Part shown: in pieces, positions 43,061 through 50,181 of the stretch
Numbering within the stretch: position 1 is the stretch's first letter
How the letters are laid out: each line of letters starts with the position of its first letter
Assembly: GCF_006265115.1 (NCBI RefSeq)
Contig: NZ_SMDR01000001.1
Span: 1,364,001 to 1,428,000, forward strand
From: Arenimonas terrae
Lineage (GTDB): Bacteria > Pseudomonadota > Gammaproteobacteria > Xanthomonadales > Xanthomonadaceae
Reading direction: 5' to 3'
Length of the DNA: 64,000 nucleotides
Translations under genes and position numbers: made by a program
The notes under the pieces: model-generated
What the model was told of the DNA's origin: nothing
The model's database searches: none
What the model saw: the letters and a program-made list of their open reading frames with translations, nothing else

Positions 43061-45076
43061 TCAGCTCCTGAAACCGTTGTGGCGGTGGCTGCCGTCGCAA
43101 TAGGGCTTGGTGGCGGACCCGCCGCAGCGGCACAGGCGCACCGAGGTGAGCCGGTCGAAGGTGCGGCCGGTGCCGCAGCACAGCTCGAGGTTGCCCGACA
43201 CCACCAGCGGACCGTTGGTCTCCGGTTCGATCCGCAGCGGGCCGCCGCGCTGCAGCAGCGGCTCGGTCGGGCGTGTCGCCGGCTCGCCCGTGGCCTGGAA
43301 GGCGATCTCGTTGTGGCTGCCGTCGCAGTACGGTTTGTTCTTCGAGGCGCCGCAGCGGCACAGCGTGGCGCGCATGCCGATGGGCTCGCCGTCGAGCAGC
43401 ATCTCCGCGCGCAGGCCGAGCGGCCCGTTCTCGCGCAGCTGCAGCAGGTTGATCGGCGGCGCGGCCTCTTCCGGGCCGCCGTCATTGCGCCGGTAGCCGA
43501 TCGCGCCCGAGGGGCACAGATGCGCGACCGTCAGCAGACCCTCGACGCTGGTCGCGGCCGGATCGATCCAGGGGCCCTCGACATTGGCCTTGAATACCTT
43601 CGGCTGGCCCAGCACGCAGTGGCGCGCGTGGATGCAGCGCTTGCCGAAATAGATCAGGTCTACGGCGCCACCGGGAATGCGTTCGGAGCCGTCGGGCTGC
43701 GGCACGGGAGTCGGCGGCGCGGCGCCGTTCGCCGGACGGGGCGCCGCGGCCGGAGGCAAGGGCGCGGTGGCTGCAGGTGATGACGCAGCGACCGGGGCGG
43801 GCGCGATCGTCGCCGGCGCCATCGACAGCGAGGACAGCCGGCGCGCCAGTGTCTCCAGCCCGGTTGCCGTCGCCTGCATCAGGGCCGCCGAGCCGGGGTC
43901 GCGCGCCGCCACCGCCAGCGCGCGCGCGGCGATCTCGCGGGTCCGCTCGACCAGCACCGGCAGCGTGCCCGGCCCGACCGCCAGCGTCGCGGCGGAGCGC
44001 AGCGTCGCGAAGCTCAGGCCGGCGGTGCAGTGCGGCTGGTCGGGATTGGCCGGCAGCGTGGTCAGGTGCACGGCCACCGGCGTCATCAGGCGCATCAGTT
44101 CGACGCTGGCCGAGGCCAGGCCGCGCTGCACCGTGCGGTCCACGCCGGCATAGACCAGGGCCAGGCAGCGCAGCGAATGCGCGTACATGGCGTTGCCCAC
44201 GTCCATCAGGCTCGATGCCGGCTCCAGCGTCACCCAGATCTTTCCCTCGGGCGTCGGCGGGCGGCGCATCACCGGGTTGTGCGCGGCGGGGCGCGCCGGC
44301 ACGAAGTCCGGGCGCGCCTCGCGCAGCGCCAGCAGTTCGGCGCGGACGGCCAGGAAACGCTGGTAGTGCGAGCGCGTTTCGGCCGCGTCGGCGCCTTCGC
44401 CCTGGCGCACGATCGCGTCGATCGCCTCGCGCGCGGTCTTGAGGCAGCGCACCACCTTCAGGTGCGGCAGGGCGACCACCTCCGGGCACATCTGGTGCAC
44501 GACCTCGCCGATGAAGAGCTGGCGTTCGCCCAGGCGTTCGGACAGCCGCGCCATGCCCAGGTTGATGGCCTCGTACAGCTGGCCGACGGTGCGGTAGTCC
44601 ATCGTGCCGGCCATCAGCCGGTCGGCCTGCAGAGGGCGCACGTAGTGCTGGGTGGGTTCGAAGCCGCGGCCGTCGGCGATCTCCACGGTGTCCGGGCGCT
44701 CGAGATAGATGAAGTGGTCGAGCGTTTCGAGGTTGAACGGCGCCAGCTTCACCACCACGCCGGCCGGATGCGCGCCGGGCGGGATCGGGAAGTTCATGCG
44801 CGCGTAGTGCGCCGGCGCCCCCAGGCCCGAGAGGATGTTGCAGACCATGGCCAGGTGCGACATCTCCTCGATGGCCACGTCCAGGATCTCGCCGCGCCAG
44901 CGCTGCACCGCCGTGAACTCGTCCGCGGTCAGCCCTTCGTCCGCCGACGCCTTGAGGCTGAAGTAGGCATAGAGGTAGCAGCACATCAGGTTGTGCTCGA
45001 TCTCCGCCGCCTCGAACAACAGGGCCCAGAGCTGCTCCCTGGAATCCGGCACCACGATCCGCTCGGCCACGCCCAT
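43061..45076 (-). CDS. Ferritin-like (VioB-type) / mono-cluster ferredoxin / double CDGSH iron-sulfur protein
   Basis: A 671-residue multidomain metalloprotein. The N-terminal ferritin-like domain (about 1-290) has the diiron-type helices FEAAEIEHNLMCCYLYAYFS and EEMSHLAMVCNIL, as in the iminophenylpyruvate dimer synthase-like domain of VioB. A second helical part and an Ala/Pro-rich linker (about 430-490) follow. Then come a divergent 4Fe-4S ferredoxin domain (FGKRCIHARHCV ... AHLCPSGAIGY) and two CDGSH-type 2Fe-2S motifs (CRCGASKNKPYCDGSH and CRCGGSATKPYCDGSH, the latter near the C-terminus). An oxidative or electron-transfer role is likely; the substrate is unknown. I chose the ATG whose complement is 45074-45076 because homology starts right after it, GGGGA lies just upstream, and the longer N-terminal extension is low-quality sequence. 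Confidence 0.82.
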   Translation of the reverse strand: MGVAERIVVPDSREQLWALLFEAAEIEHNLMCCYLYAYFSLKASADEGLTADEFTAVQRWRGEILDVAIEEMSHLAMVCNILSGLGAPAHYARMNFPIPPGAHPAGVVVKLAPFNLETLDHFIYLERPDTVEIADGRGFEPTQHYVRPLQADRLMAGTMDYRTVGQLYEAINLGMARLSERLGERQLFIGEVVHQMCPEVVALPHLKVVRCLKTAREAIDAIVRQGEGADAAETRSHYQRFLAVRAELLALREARPDFVPARPAAHNPVMRRPPTPEGKIWVTLEPASSLMDVGNAMYAHSLRCLALVYAGVDRTVQRGLASASVELMRLMTPVAVHLTTLPANPDQPHCTAGLSFATLRSAATLAVGPGTLPVLVERTREIAARALAVAARDPGSAALMQATATGLETLARRLSSLSMAPATIAPAPVAASSPAATAPLPPAAAPRPANGAAPPTPVPQPDGSERIPGGAVDLIYFGKRCIHARHCVLGQPKVFKANVEGPWIDPAATSVEGLLTVAHLCPSGAIGYRRNDGGPEEAAPPINLLQLRENGPLGLRAEMLLDGEPIGMRATLCRCGASKNKPYCDGSHNEIAFQATGEPATRPTEPLLQRGGPLRIEPETNGPLVVSGNLELCCGTGRTFDRLTSVRLCRCGGSATKPYCDGSHRHNGFRS

Positions 45077-45199
45077 TCCCCGTCCGACGCCCGAACAGAT
45101 ACTAGTCCCCGCACCCAGCCCCGCGCTCCCCCGGATGGGGGATCGGCAGAACCAAAACCGATAGCGCGGAGGACAAAGCCGGGATCCCCATGGAGGAAA

Positions 45200-45284
45200 G
45201 CCCCCTTGGTGAAGGGGGCGCGCCGAAGGCGCGGGGATTGGGAGATGAGCACCGGGGCCCGCGATTTGCGCTCTTCGCAAATCG
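45200..45284. repeat. Three consecutive perfect hairpins in non-coding DNA
   Basis: Within the 237-base stretch between the metalloprotein start (45076) and the tRNA fragment (45314) lie GCCCCCTT/AAGGGGGC (45200-45207/45212-45219), CGCGCC/GGCGCG (45219-45224/45228-45233) and CGATTTGCG/CGCAAATCG (45262-45270/45276-45284). No gene is seen in this stretch. These could be an extragenic repeat or terminators; the dispersed copies that would prove a repeat family are not in this window. Confidence 0.5.
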
Positions 45285-45313
45285 AGGGAGCTTTGAGGCG
45301 AATGCCGAAAAGC

Positions 45314-45358
45314 TGGTGGGCCGTGAAGGATTCGAACCTTCGACCAAAAGATTAAAAG
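45314..45358 (-). repeat. attachment-site copy: 3' tRNA-Lys fragment
   Basis: Identical over 45 bp to 47880-47924; differs at the first base on either side. It contains the CCA end, acceptor 3' strand, T arm, variable loop and the anticodon loop, but not the 5' half, so it cannot make a tRNA. This is the expected remnant half-site of tyrosine-integrase insertion. Confidence 0.9.
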
Positions 45359-45398
45359 GGAGGGAAGTTTTTCTACTCGATCAAGCGCTTAGGCTAGC

Positions 45399-45463
45399 GA
45401 ATTTTTCACCTTCGCCCCGTGGAACACGCACAAAAAAACTATATGGGCCTGAATTTTTCACCC
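45399..45463 (+). repeat. Pair of arm-type-like direct repeats, left side of the island
   Basis: GAATTTTTCACC at 45399-45410 and GAATTTTTCACCC at 45451-45463, a short distance inside the left attachment copy. The same motif occurs twice near the right end, which is how integrase arm-type binding sites are arranged. The second copy overlaps the end of the nucleotidyltransferase gene. Function inferred from placement only. Confidence 0.5.
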
Positions 45464-46282
45464 ACTAACTTCGACGCGTTTGGAGTTTGCAGCCGCAATT
45501 CCGTTCCGACGCCCGGCACGCCGTCGAGCGACTTGCCGAACGGCGGCGGGCCACCTTTTCGATTGGAAGTTCCCACCAACGGCGTCGGCAGGGACGCAAT
45601 CCAACACGTCAATTCCGAATTCGCGGTAGACATATCGTCCGACACGAGACAAAGCCAGATCGATTACTCGCTCGATAACCGGAAGCGCGACCTGCCGAAC
45701 CTGTTCTCTCGATCCGCACGACTGCAAAAGAAAAGTGTGAAGGACCATAATTGCCAGCTGGCTCTGGGCAACTCCTCGCTCGTTTCGTTTTGATGAAAAT
45801 CGGTCGAGATTATGGATCCTGCTTTTCAAGCAGTCGAAAGGATGCATAACCGCAATTCGCAGCGGGGGATCATCCAGTTCGATGACGACAGAACGGCTAT
45901 GCAACCTACGTTCCTCGTGTTCGTCGTCGAACCCGGCAACGCAGCCCATGTAGTCGATTTCCAATCCTTTGGGAAATCCGGGCAGATTGTTGACGACGAT
46001 CTTTGCTGTGTTCGATGTGGCGTCCCCCAACTCAGGGAGAAACACTTTCGCGTCGAAGCCCTGAGCGATCAGCCACTCGAAATGTCTACGGGCAGTCGCA
46101 CCGTCAGCAAAATAATCAAGATCGCGGGTCACGCCGGAATCTAACGCCGGGGGTAATGGCACGCGAAAGAGATCAGCCCAAGTCGCGAGTGCTTGGCCGG
46201 CGATCAGTAAAGTCGCTTCTTCCCTCGGATAGACACGCAGTAGCGAGCCGGTCCGTTCCTTTAGCGAAACCGGATCGGCCAC
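45458..46282 (-). CDS. Nucleotidyltransferase-fold protein (AbiEii/MNT-like)
   Basis: The 274-residue protein has the layout of toxin-type nucleotidyltransferases: LLIAGQALATWADLF (usual form GGQA; the first Gly is Ala here, about residue 28), then SGVTRDLDYFADG (the T-x-D-x-D metal motif, about 49-61). A third acidic strand GLEIDYM is near 108, and a helical domain has AVMHPFDCLKSRIHNLDRFS. Proteins of this kind occur in abortive-infection and toxin-antitoxin modules. I infer, not show, such a role. It starts 22 bases inside the end of the 66-residue ORF upstream, as in coupled two-gene modules. Base composition is lower in GC than flanking genes. It appears full length. Confidence 0.65.
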   Translation of the reverse strand: MADPVSLKERTGSLLRVYPREEATLLIAGQALATWADLFRVPLPPALDSGVTRDLDYFADGATARRHFEWLIAQGFDAKVFLPELGDATSNTAKIVVNNLPGFPKGLEIDYMGCVAGFDDEHEERRLHSRSVVIELDDPPLRIAVMHPFDCLKSRIHNLDRFSSKRNERGVAQSQLAIMVLHTFLLQSCGSREQVRQVALPVIERVIDLALSRVGRYVYREFGIDVLDCVPADAVGGNFQSKRWPAAVRQVARRRAGRRNGIAAANSKRVEVSG

Positions 46283-46461
46283 TGAATCCTGGCGCCCAAA
46301 TCCCGAACAGGAAGAAGTACAGCCATCTTCTTTTCAGGCTGACGTGCGTACTCAGCCAGTTCTTCCTTGCGGCGGCGGAAGTCTTCGGCCAACACCGAGC
46401 GCGCCCCGACATATTCGGGGCGGACTTCGAATCGCCATTGAGAGAATCTCTCGAAACGCAT
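46261..46461 (-). CDS. Small ORF upstream of and overlapping the nucleotidyltransferase gene
   Basis: A 66-residue, charged, Arg/Glu-rich protein (RFEVRPEYVGARSVLAED, then RRRKEELAEYARQPEKKMAV). It overlaps the next gene by 22 bases, which suggests translational coupling and makes it a candidate partner (for example an antitoxin), but no known antitoxin fold is recognised and no strong ribosome site precedes it. It could be a chance ORF. Confidence 0.45.
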   Translation of the reverse strand: MRFERFSQWRFEVRPEYVGARSVLAEDFRRRKEELAEYARQPEKKMAVLLPVRDLGARIQWPIRFR

Positions 46462-46497
46462 GGTGATATAAGTCTTTGAAAGATAAGGGTTTGTGGC

Positions 46498-46589
46498 CGC
46501 GGCGCATCCGCTTTAAGGGCGGCCGCTTTGGGCTTCGCCTGCTGAAGCGTTGCTTCAGAAGCGGCCGCCCTTAAAGCGGATGCGCCGCG
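46498..46589. repeat. Large perfect inverted repeat (31-bp arms) inside the island
   Basis: Arms 46498-46528 and 46559-46589 are perfectly complementary over 31 bp (key part GCGCATCCGCTTTAAGGGC). The 30-base centre contains a further stem, CTGAAGC/GCTTCAG (46542-46548/46552-46558). Outside, TTTGTGG and CCACAAA extend the symmetry with a bulge. It lies between the two gene pairs and is much richer in GC than the rest of the island. It may be a terminator for the protease pair or a small palindromic mobile repeat. The GTTRRRY/RYYYAAC ends of an integron attC site are missing. Confidence 0.8.
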
Positions 46590-46614
46590 AGCCTACCACA
46601 AAGCACTATAAAAG

Positions 46615-46812
46615 TCAAGACTGCTTTGCCCTTTTCCACTTCTGCCCTAGGAAGCTGGGCGGCTGGGTATAGGGAAGATGAGCTTCGGCAGAATGGTCTG
46701 GCTCATCTCGAAAAGGGGCTCGCGAAGCACGGGAAACCCTCATCTCTTCCCTCTCTGCGCCAAGAGAGTCCAACTCGCGAAATCGCTGAAACTGCTCTTC
46801 GTAAGGGTTCAT
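46615..46812 (-). CDS. Small protein coupled to the SDH_sah protease
   Basis: A 65-residue protein (MNPYEEQFQRFRELDSLGAE at the start, then Arg-rich, ending GQKWKRAKQS). Its ATG overlaps the protease stop (ATGA), the strongest sign that it is a real gene. There is no signal peptide or membrane segment. Function unknown; partner or regulator of the protease is the simplest idea. Confidence 0.55.
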   Translation of the reverse strand: MNPYEEQFQRFRELDSLGAEREEMRVSRASRAPFRDEPDHSAEAHLPYTQPPSFLGQKWKRAKQS

Positions 46813-47702
46813 TGCATACCTCCAAAGCCGTTCCGGGTATGTATGGCCGCCTTCCAGTCACGCTTCCCTAGATAGTCCCCCAGAAGGCTGTAATAGTTCC
46901 GGATCGCCGTCCGCAGGTGGGCATCCTTTCCGTAATTGTTAATCTTCAGTTTAATCTCTTCGTCGCCGAGGTCATCACAAGTAATGCCACGGCCATGTGA
47001 GTGCCATTTTGCGGCGTCGCCCAACGTTTCCGCGATCTGATTTGCGCGAACCTGTTTGTCGGCAGCCGAAACAACAGCACCGGATGTCGTGCGTCGCTCC
47101 CAATCTTTGAACTTGTACTTCGGCAGCCACGCCTTGAGGAGGGTCTTCGAGTGCTCAATTGCCTGCTCAATCCGGAAAAGATGCGCCGGATCAAACTTCT
47201 CGACGAGGAACGCGACCTCTGCTCTGACCTTTGACGCATCGGGAGCAGCATTAATCTTCTCAACAAGTTCCTGATATTTAGCGAGATATCCCATTCCAGG
47301 AACATAGTTGCCGTTCGGAGATCCATACTGCGGATCGATGGGCCCCAATACGGAGTGGTAGTCCATCCATATATCGTCGCCGGATAGCGCCAAAACGGTG
47401 CCCGCGCTGTAAGCGAAATTCGGTACAACGAAATCCACAATGGCGAAATGCGTTCGCATAACGCGAACCATCCGCTCAACAGTCTCGATGTAGCCACCGC
47501 CGGTCTCGAGCACGACGATCAGCTTTTCGGGCAGCTTGCGAGCCTCGGCGAGCGACTCGACCGACACCCGCAGTACGTCATCCCAAGGCGGAGTCATTGG
47601 GCAACCAACGAATATGACTTCAGCAGCCATCGCTTCAGATAGCTGCTCGTTGAAGCCCAAAAGAGCGCCCTCGATTAAGTCCTCCGACTTAGGAGAGCCC
47701 AC
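46809..47702 (-). CDS. SDH_sah / ClpP-fold serine protease-like protein
   Basis: The 297-residue protein is of the serine dehydrogenase proteinase family (SDH_sah), related in fold to ClpP and SppA. Seen: a GGGYIETVERMVRVMR segment (68-83), the nucleophile elbow NFAYSAGTVLALSGDDIWMD with Ser99, and the family motif LGPIDPQYGSPNG (119-131). The start is GTG (complement of 47700-47702), supported by AGGAAG a few bases upstream. No signal peptide or membrane anchor, so it is cytoplasmic. It is followed by an overlapping 65-residue gene. Lower GC and position in the tRNA-Lys island point to horizontal transfer. Substrate unknown. Confidence 0.75.
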   Translation of the reverse strand: MGSPKSEDLIEGALLGFNEQLSEAMAAEVIFVGCPMTPPWDDVLRVSVESLAEARKLPEKLIVVLETGGGYIETVERMVRVMRTHFAIVDFVVPNFAYSAGTVLALSGDDIWMDYHSVLGPIDPQYGSPNGNYVPGMGYLAKYQELVEKINAAPDASKVRAEVAFLVEKFDPAHLFRIEQAIEHSKTLLKAWLPKYKFKDWERRTTSGAVVSAADKQVRANQIAETLGDAAKWHSHGRGITCDDLGDEEIKLKINNYGKDAHLRTAIRNYYSLLGDYLGKRDWKAAIHTRNGFGGMQ

Positions 47703-47807
47703 GATGCTTCCTCATAGTTCCCCCAGCGCCTTCCCCGTTTAGGCTTACGAACGCTAACCAATGCAGGTTGCGGCCGCAAGGAGCATCCGACCTAGGACAC
47801 CCCGACT

Positions 47808-47833
47808 GAAGTTTTTCACGGATTTTTTCACCC
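47808..47833 (+). repeat. Pair of arm-type-like direct repeats, right side of the island
   Basis: GAAGTTTTTCACG (47808-47820) and GATTTTTTCACCC (47821-47833) lie back to back about 47 bases inside the right attachment copy and match the TTTTTCAC motif seen twice near the left end. Role as integrase or excisionase sites is inferred. Confidence 0.5.
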
Positions 47834-47879
47834 TGATCACTTTCTGACCAACGGTGAAATGGCAAGTGCTTGATTCGAT

Positions 47880-47924
47880 TGGTGGGCCGTGAAGGATTCG
47901 AACCTTCGACCAAAAGATTAAAAG
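47880..47924 (-). repeat. attachment-site copy within intact tRNA-Lys
   Basis: The 45 bases from CCA to the anticodon loop, identical to 45314-45358. This anticodon-loop-to-3'-end segment is the usual crossover region for tRNA-targeting tyrosine integrases. Confidence 0.9.
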
Positions 47925-47955
47925 TCTTCTGCTCTACCGACTGAGCTAACGGCCC
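47880..47955 (-). tRNA. tRNA-Lys (TTT anticodon), CCA encoded
   Basis: On the minus strand the gene begins GGGCCGTTAGCTCAGTCGG and ends TTCACGGCCCA plus an encoded CCA. Acceptor strands GGGCCGT/ACGGCCC pair over 7 bp. The D loop (AGTCGGTAGA), the anticodon loop CTTTTAA with TTT, and the T arm GGTTCGAATCC are all standard. Length is 73 plus CCA. Its 3' 45 bases are duplicated at 45314-45358, so the gene was used as an integration site and was kept intact. Confidence 0.97.
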
Positions 47956-48001
47956 ACATGACACGCTGCACCCTGCGGCGCAGGGCGCGAATTCTAACCC
48001 A

Positions 48002-48676
48002 TCAGGCCCGCGGCGCGTAGCGCGTGGGGTCGGCCAGGCCGGCGGCGGCGAAACCCTCGGCGCGCAGGCGGCAGGCGTCGCAGCGGCCGCAGGCACGGCC
48101 CTGGTCGTCGGCCTGGTAGCAGGACACGGTTCGACTGAAGTCCAGGCCCAGGCGCTGGCCTTCCCGCGCGATCTGCGCCTTCGACATCCGGATCAGCGGG
48201 GCGTGCACCTTCAGCCGATGGCCCTCGACGCCGGCCTGGGTGGCCAGGTTGGCCAGGCGCTCGAAGGCTTCGACGAATTCGGGGCGGCAATCCGGATAAC
48301 CCGAATAGTCCACCGCGTTGACGCCGCAGAACAGGTCGTCGGCGCCCAGCACCTCGGCCCAGCCCAGCGCGATCGACAGCATGATGGTGTTGCGCGCCGG
48401 CACGTAGGTCACCGGAATGCCCTCGCCCGCCGTTTCCGGCACGGCGATGTCGGCGGTGAGCGCCGAGCCGCCGATGCTGCGCAGGTCGATGGTGACCACC
48501 TTGTGCTGCACCGCGCCCTGCACAACCGCGAGTTCGGCGGCGGCCGCCAGTTCCGACGTGTGGCGCTGGCCATAGGACACGCTGAGCGCATGGCAGGCGA
48601 AGCCCTGCTCGCGCGCCAGCGCCAGCGTCACCGCCGAGTCCATGCCGCCCGAGACCAGCACCACCGCCTTCTTCAT
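48002..48676 (-). CDS. queC: 7-cyano-7-deazaguanine (preQ0) synthase
   Basis: Converts 7-carboxy-7-deazaguanine to preQ0 with ATP and ammonia, in queuosine tRNA modification. The 224-residue protein has the P-loop [55 protein letters not shown], and the C-terminal zinc site (SCYQ, CGRCDAC). Its ATG is one base past the queE stop, so the two are co-transcribed. It is the last protein gene of the long minus-strand run; tRNA-Lys follows. Confidence 0.96.
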   Translation of the reverse strand: MKKAVVLVSGGMDSAVTLALAREQGFACHALSVSYGQRHTSELAAAAELAVVQGAVQHKVVTIDLRSIGGSALTADIAVPETAGEGIPVTYVPARNTIMLSIALGWAEVLGADDLFCGVNAVDYSGYPDCRPEFVEAFERLANLATQAGVEGHRLKVHAPLIRMSKAQIAREGQRLGLDFSRTVSCYQADDQGRACGRCDACRLRAEGFAAAGLADPTRYAPRA

Positions 48677-48677
48677 C

Positions 48678-49334
48678 TCAACGTCCCTGTTCGTCGCCCC
48701 ACAGGGCCTTGTGCAGCTGCATCTGGAAGCGCACCGGCAGCCGGTCGGCGAGGATCCACTCGGCCAGCTCGCGCGGCGCCACCTGGCCGAAGGACGGCGA
48801 GAACAGCACGTCGCAGCGGTCGGCCAGGCCGTGTTCGGCCACCATGCCGCGCGCCCAGTCGTAGTCGGCGCGGTCGCAGATGACGAACTTCACCTGGTCG
48901 TGCGCGGTCAGCAGCGGAATGTTCTCGAGCCGGTTGCGGTGCATTTCCTTCGACCCCGGCGTCTTGAGGTCGACGATCCGGCTGACGCGCGGGTCGAGGC
49001 CGGCGATGTCGATCGCGCCCGAGGTTTCCAGCGACACCTCGTAACCGGCCTCGCAGAGTCTTTCCAGCAGCACGCCGCAGCGCTTCTGCGCCAGCGGCTC
49101 GCCGCCGGTGACGCAGACGTGGCGGGCGCCGTGTTTCGCCACTTCGTCCAGGATCGCCTCGATGTCCCACCACTCGCCGCCGTGGAAGGCATAGGCGGTG
49201 TCGCAGTACTGGCAGCGCAGCGGGCAGCCGGTGAGGCGGACGAATACGGTGGGCCAGCCGACCGCGCGGGCTTCGCCCTGCACGGACAGGAAGATTTCGG
49301 TCAGGCGCAGGCGCTCGGCGGCCGGGGTGTCCAT
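48678..49334 (-). CDS. queE: 7-carboxy-7-deazaguanine synthase (radical SAM)
   Basis: Radical-SAM enzyme making 7-carboxy-7-deazaguanine from 6-carboxytetrahydropterin, the step before QueC. The 218-residue protein has [20 protein letters not shown], the cluster motif CPLRCQYC (C-x3-C-x2-C, with the usual spacing of the first pair), [17 protein letters not shown] and LKTPGSKE. The [15 protein letters not shown] start is typical of xanthomonad QueE. It lies 25 bases after cpoB and is adjacent to queC. Confidence 0.95.
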   Translation of the reverse strand: MDTPAAERLRLTEIFLSVQGEARAVGWPTVFVRLTGCPLRCQYCDTAYAFHGGEWWDIEAILDEVAKHGARHVCVTGGEPLAQKRCGVLLERLCEAGYEVSLETSGAIDIAGLDPRVSRIVDLKTPGSKEMHRNRLENIPLLTAHDQVKFVICDRADYDWARGMVAEHGLADRCDVLFSPSFGQVAPRELAEWILADRLPVRFQMQLHKALWGDEQGR

Positions 49335-49359
49335 GGCGGTTGCCGGCGCGGGGCCGGGC

Positions 49360-50178
49360 TCAGCGGTTTTCGAGGGCGAGCGTGCGCAGGCGGCTCTCGG
49401 CCTTGCCGGCCGCGTCGGTGCCCGGATGCCGGGCCGTCAGGTCGCGCAGCGTGGTCTCGCCTTCGGCGCGCTGGCCCAGGGCGATCTGGCAGTAACCGGT
49501 CTTGAGCAGGGCGTCGGCTTCCTTGCGCGAGCCGGGGTATTGGCCGAGCAGGGTGCGGAAGGCCTCGAGCGCCAGCTCGTAGTTCTGGGTGACGTAGTAG
49601 CTCTCGCCCAGCCAGTAGTAGGCGTTGGGCAGCAGGGCGCTCTGCGGATAGTCGCGGATGAAGGCCTGGAACAGGCGGGCCGAGTCGGCGGCTTCGTAAC
49701 GTTCGACCAGGGCGTCGAGCGCGGCCTGGTAGGCGGCGTCCTCGGCGGCGGGATCGACCGTGGCGGCCGGGGCGGCGCCTGCGGACGACGGGCCCGTGGC
49801 CGGGGCATTGGCAGCCGTGGCGGGAGCCGCGGCGGTGGAACTCGGGGAGGCAGGGGCCGCGGCGGGCGCACCGCCCTCAAGCCGGGCGAGCCGGGCGTCG
49901 AGGTCGATGTACTGCTGGCGGTTGCTCTGCTTGAGCTGCTCGATCTCGTTCTGCAGGGTCTCGACCAGGCCGCGCAGGGAGCGGACTTCGGTCTGCAGCT
50001 CGACGATCTGGTTCTGCGCTTCGAGGTTGCTGCGGCCGGCGTCCAGGTTCTGGGCGTTGGCGGCGTTCTCGAGCTTGGTGACACGTTCGGCCAGGCTCAG
50101 GCGCTGGGCCATGGCCGGGGTGGCCGCCACGAGGGCGGCCACCACGGTGACAACGCAAAGGATGCGCTGACGTCCCAT
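49360..50178 (-). CDS. cpoB: Cell division coordinator CpoB (YbgF)
   Basis: Periplasmic TPR protein that works with Tol-Pal and PBP1B to couple outer-membrane constriction to septal peptidoglycan synthesis. The 272-residue protein has a signal peptide (about 1-24, ending ATPAMA), a trimerising coiled coil (about 28-85, LAERVTKLENAANAQNLDAG), an Ala/Pro/Thr linker, and C-terminal TPR units (AYQAALDALVERYEAADSAR, YYWLGESYYVTQNYELALEA). It lies three bases after pal, its usual neighbour. The other partner, PBP1B, is encoded at the left edge of the window. Confidence 0.94.
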   Translation of the reverse strand: MGRQRILCVVTVVAALVAATPAMAQRLSLAERVTKLENAANAQNLDAGRSNLEAQNQIVELQTEVRSLRGLVETLQNEIEQLKQSNRQQYIDLDARLARLEGGAPAAAPASPSSTAAAPATAANAPATGPSSAGAAPAATVDPAAEDAAYQAALDALVERYEAADSARLFQAFIRDYPQSALLPNAYYWLGESYYVTQNYELALEAFRTLLGQYPGSRKEADALLKTGYCQIALGQRAEGETTLRDLTARHPGTDAAGKAESRLRTLALENR

Positions 50179-50181
50179 CGC

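Larger units (their letters stand above)
45314..47924. mobile_element. 2.6-kb mini-island integrated at tRNA-Lys, no integrase
   Basis: Bounded by two perfect 45-bp direct repeats (45314-45358 and 47880-47924), the right copy being the anticodon-loop-to-CCA part of the intact tRNA-Lys(TTT). The enclosed DNA has clearly lower GC than its surroundings (near half GC in several lines versus about 70 percent outside). It carries four minus-strand ORFs: a nucleotidyltransferase-fold protein with a small upstream ORF, and a ClpP-fold serine protease with a small downstream ORF. No recombinase is present, so it is either a remnant or a cargo element mobilised in trans. Evidence for boundaries is direct; mobility is inferred. 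Confidence 0.85.

Noticed and set aside
45077-45280. 68-codon N-terminal extension of the metalloprotein
   Set aside because: Frame is open but the sequence is low-complexity and crosses the hairpin cluster; homology and a ribosome site support the internal ATG at complement 45074-45076.
45314-45358. Second tRNA-Lys gene
   Set aside because: Only the 3' 45 bases are present; no D arm or 5' acceptor strand, so it is an attachment-site remnant.
46498-46589. Integron attC site
   Set aside because: Palindromic and of suitable length, but the RYYYAAC and GTTRRRY core sites are missing, the arms are perfectly matched (attC sites have extrahelical bases), and there is no integron integrase.
45359-47879. 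Integrase or transposase gene in the island
   Set aside because: Both strands were read; none of the open frames shows recombinase motifs.
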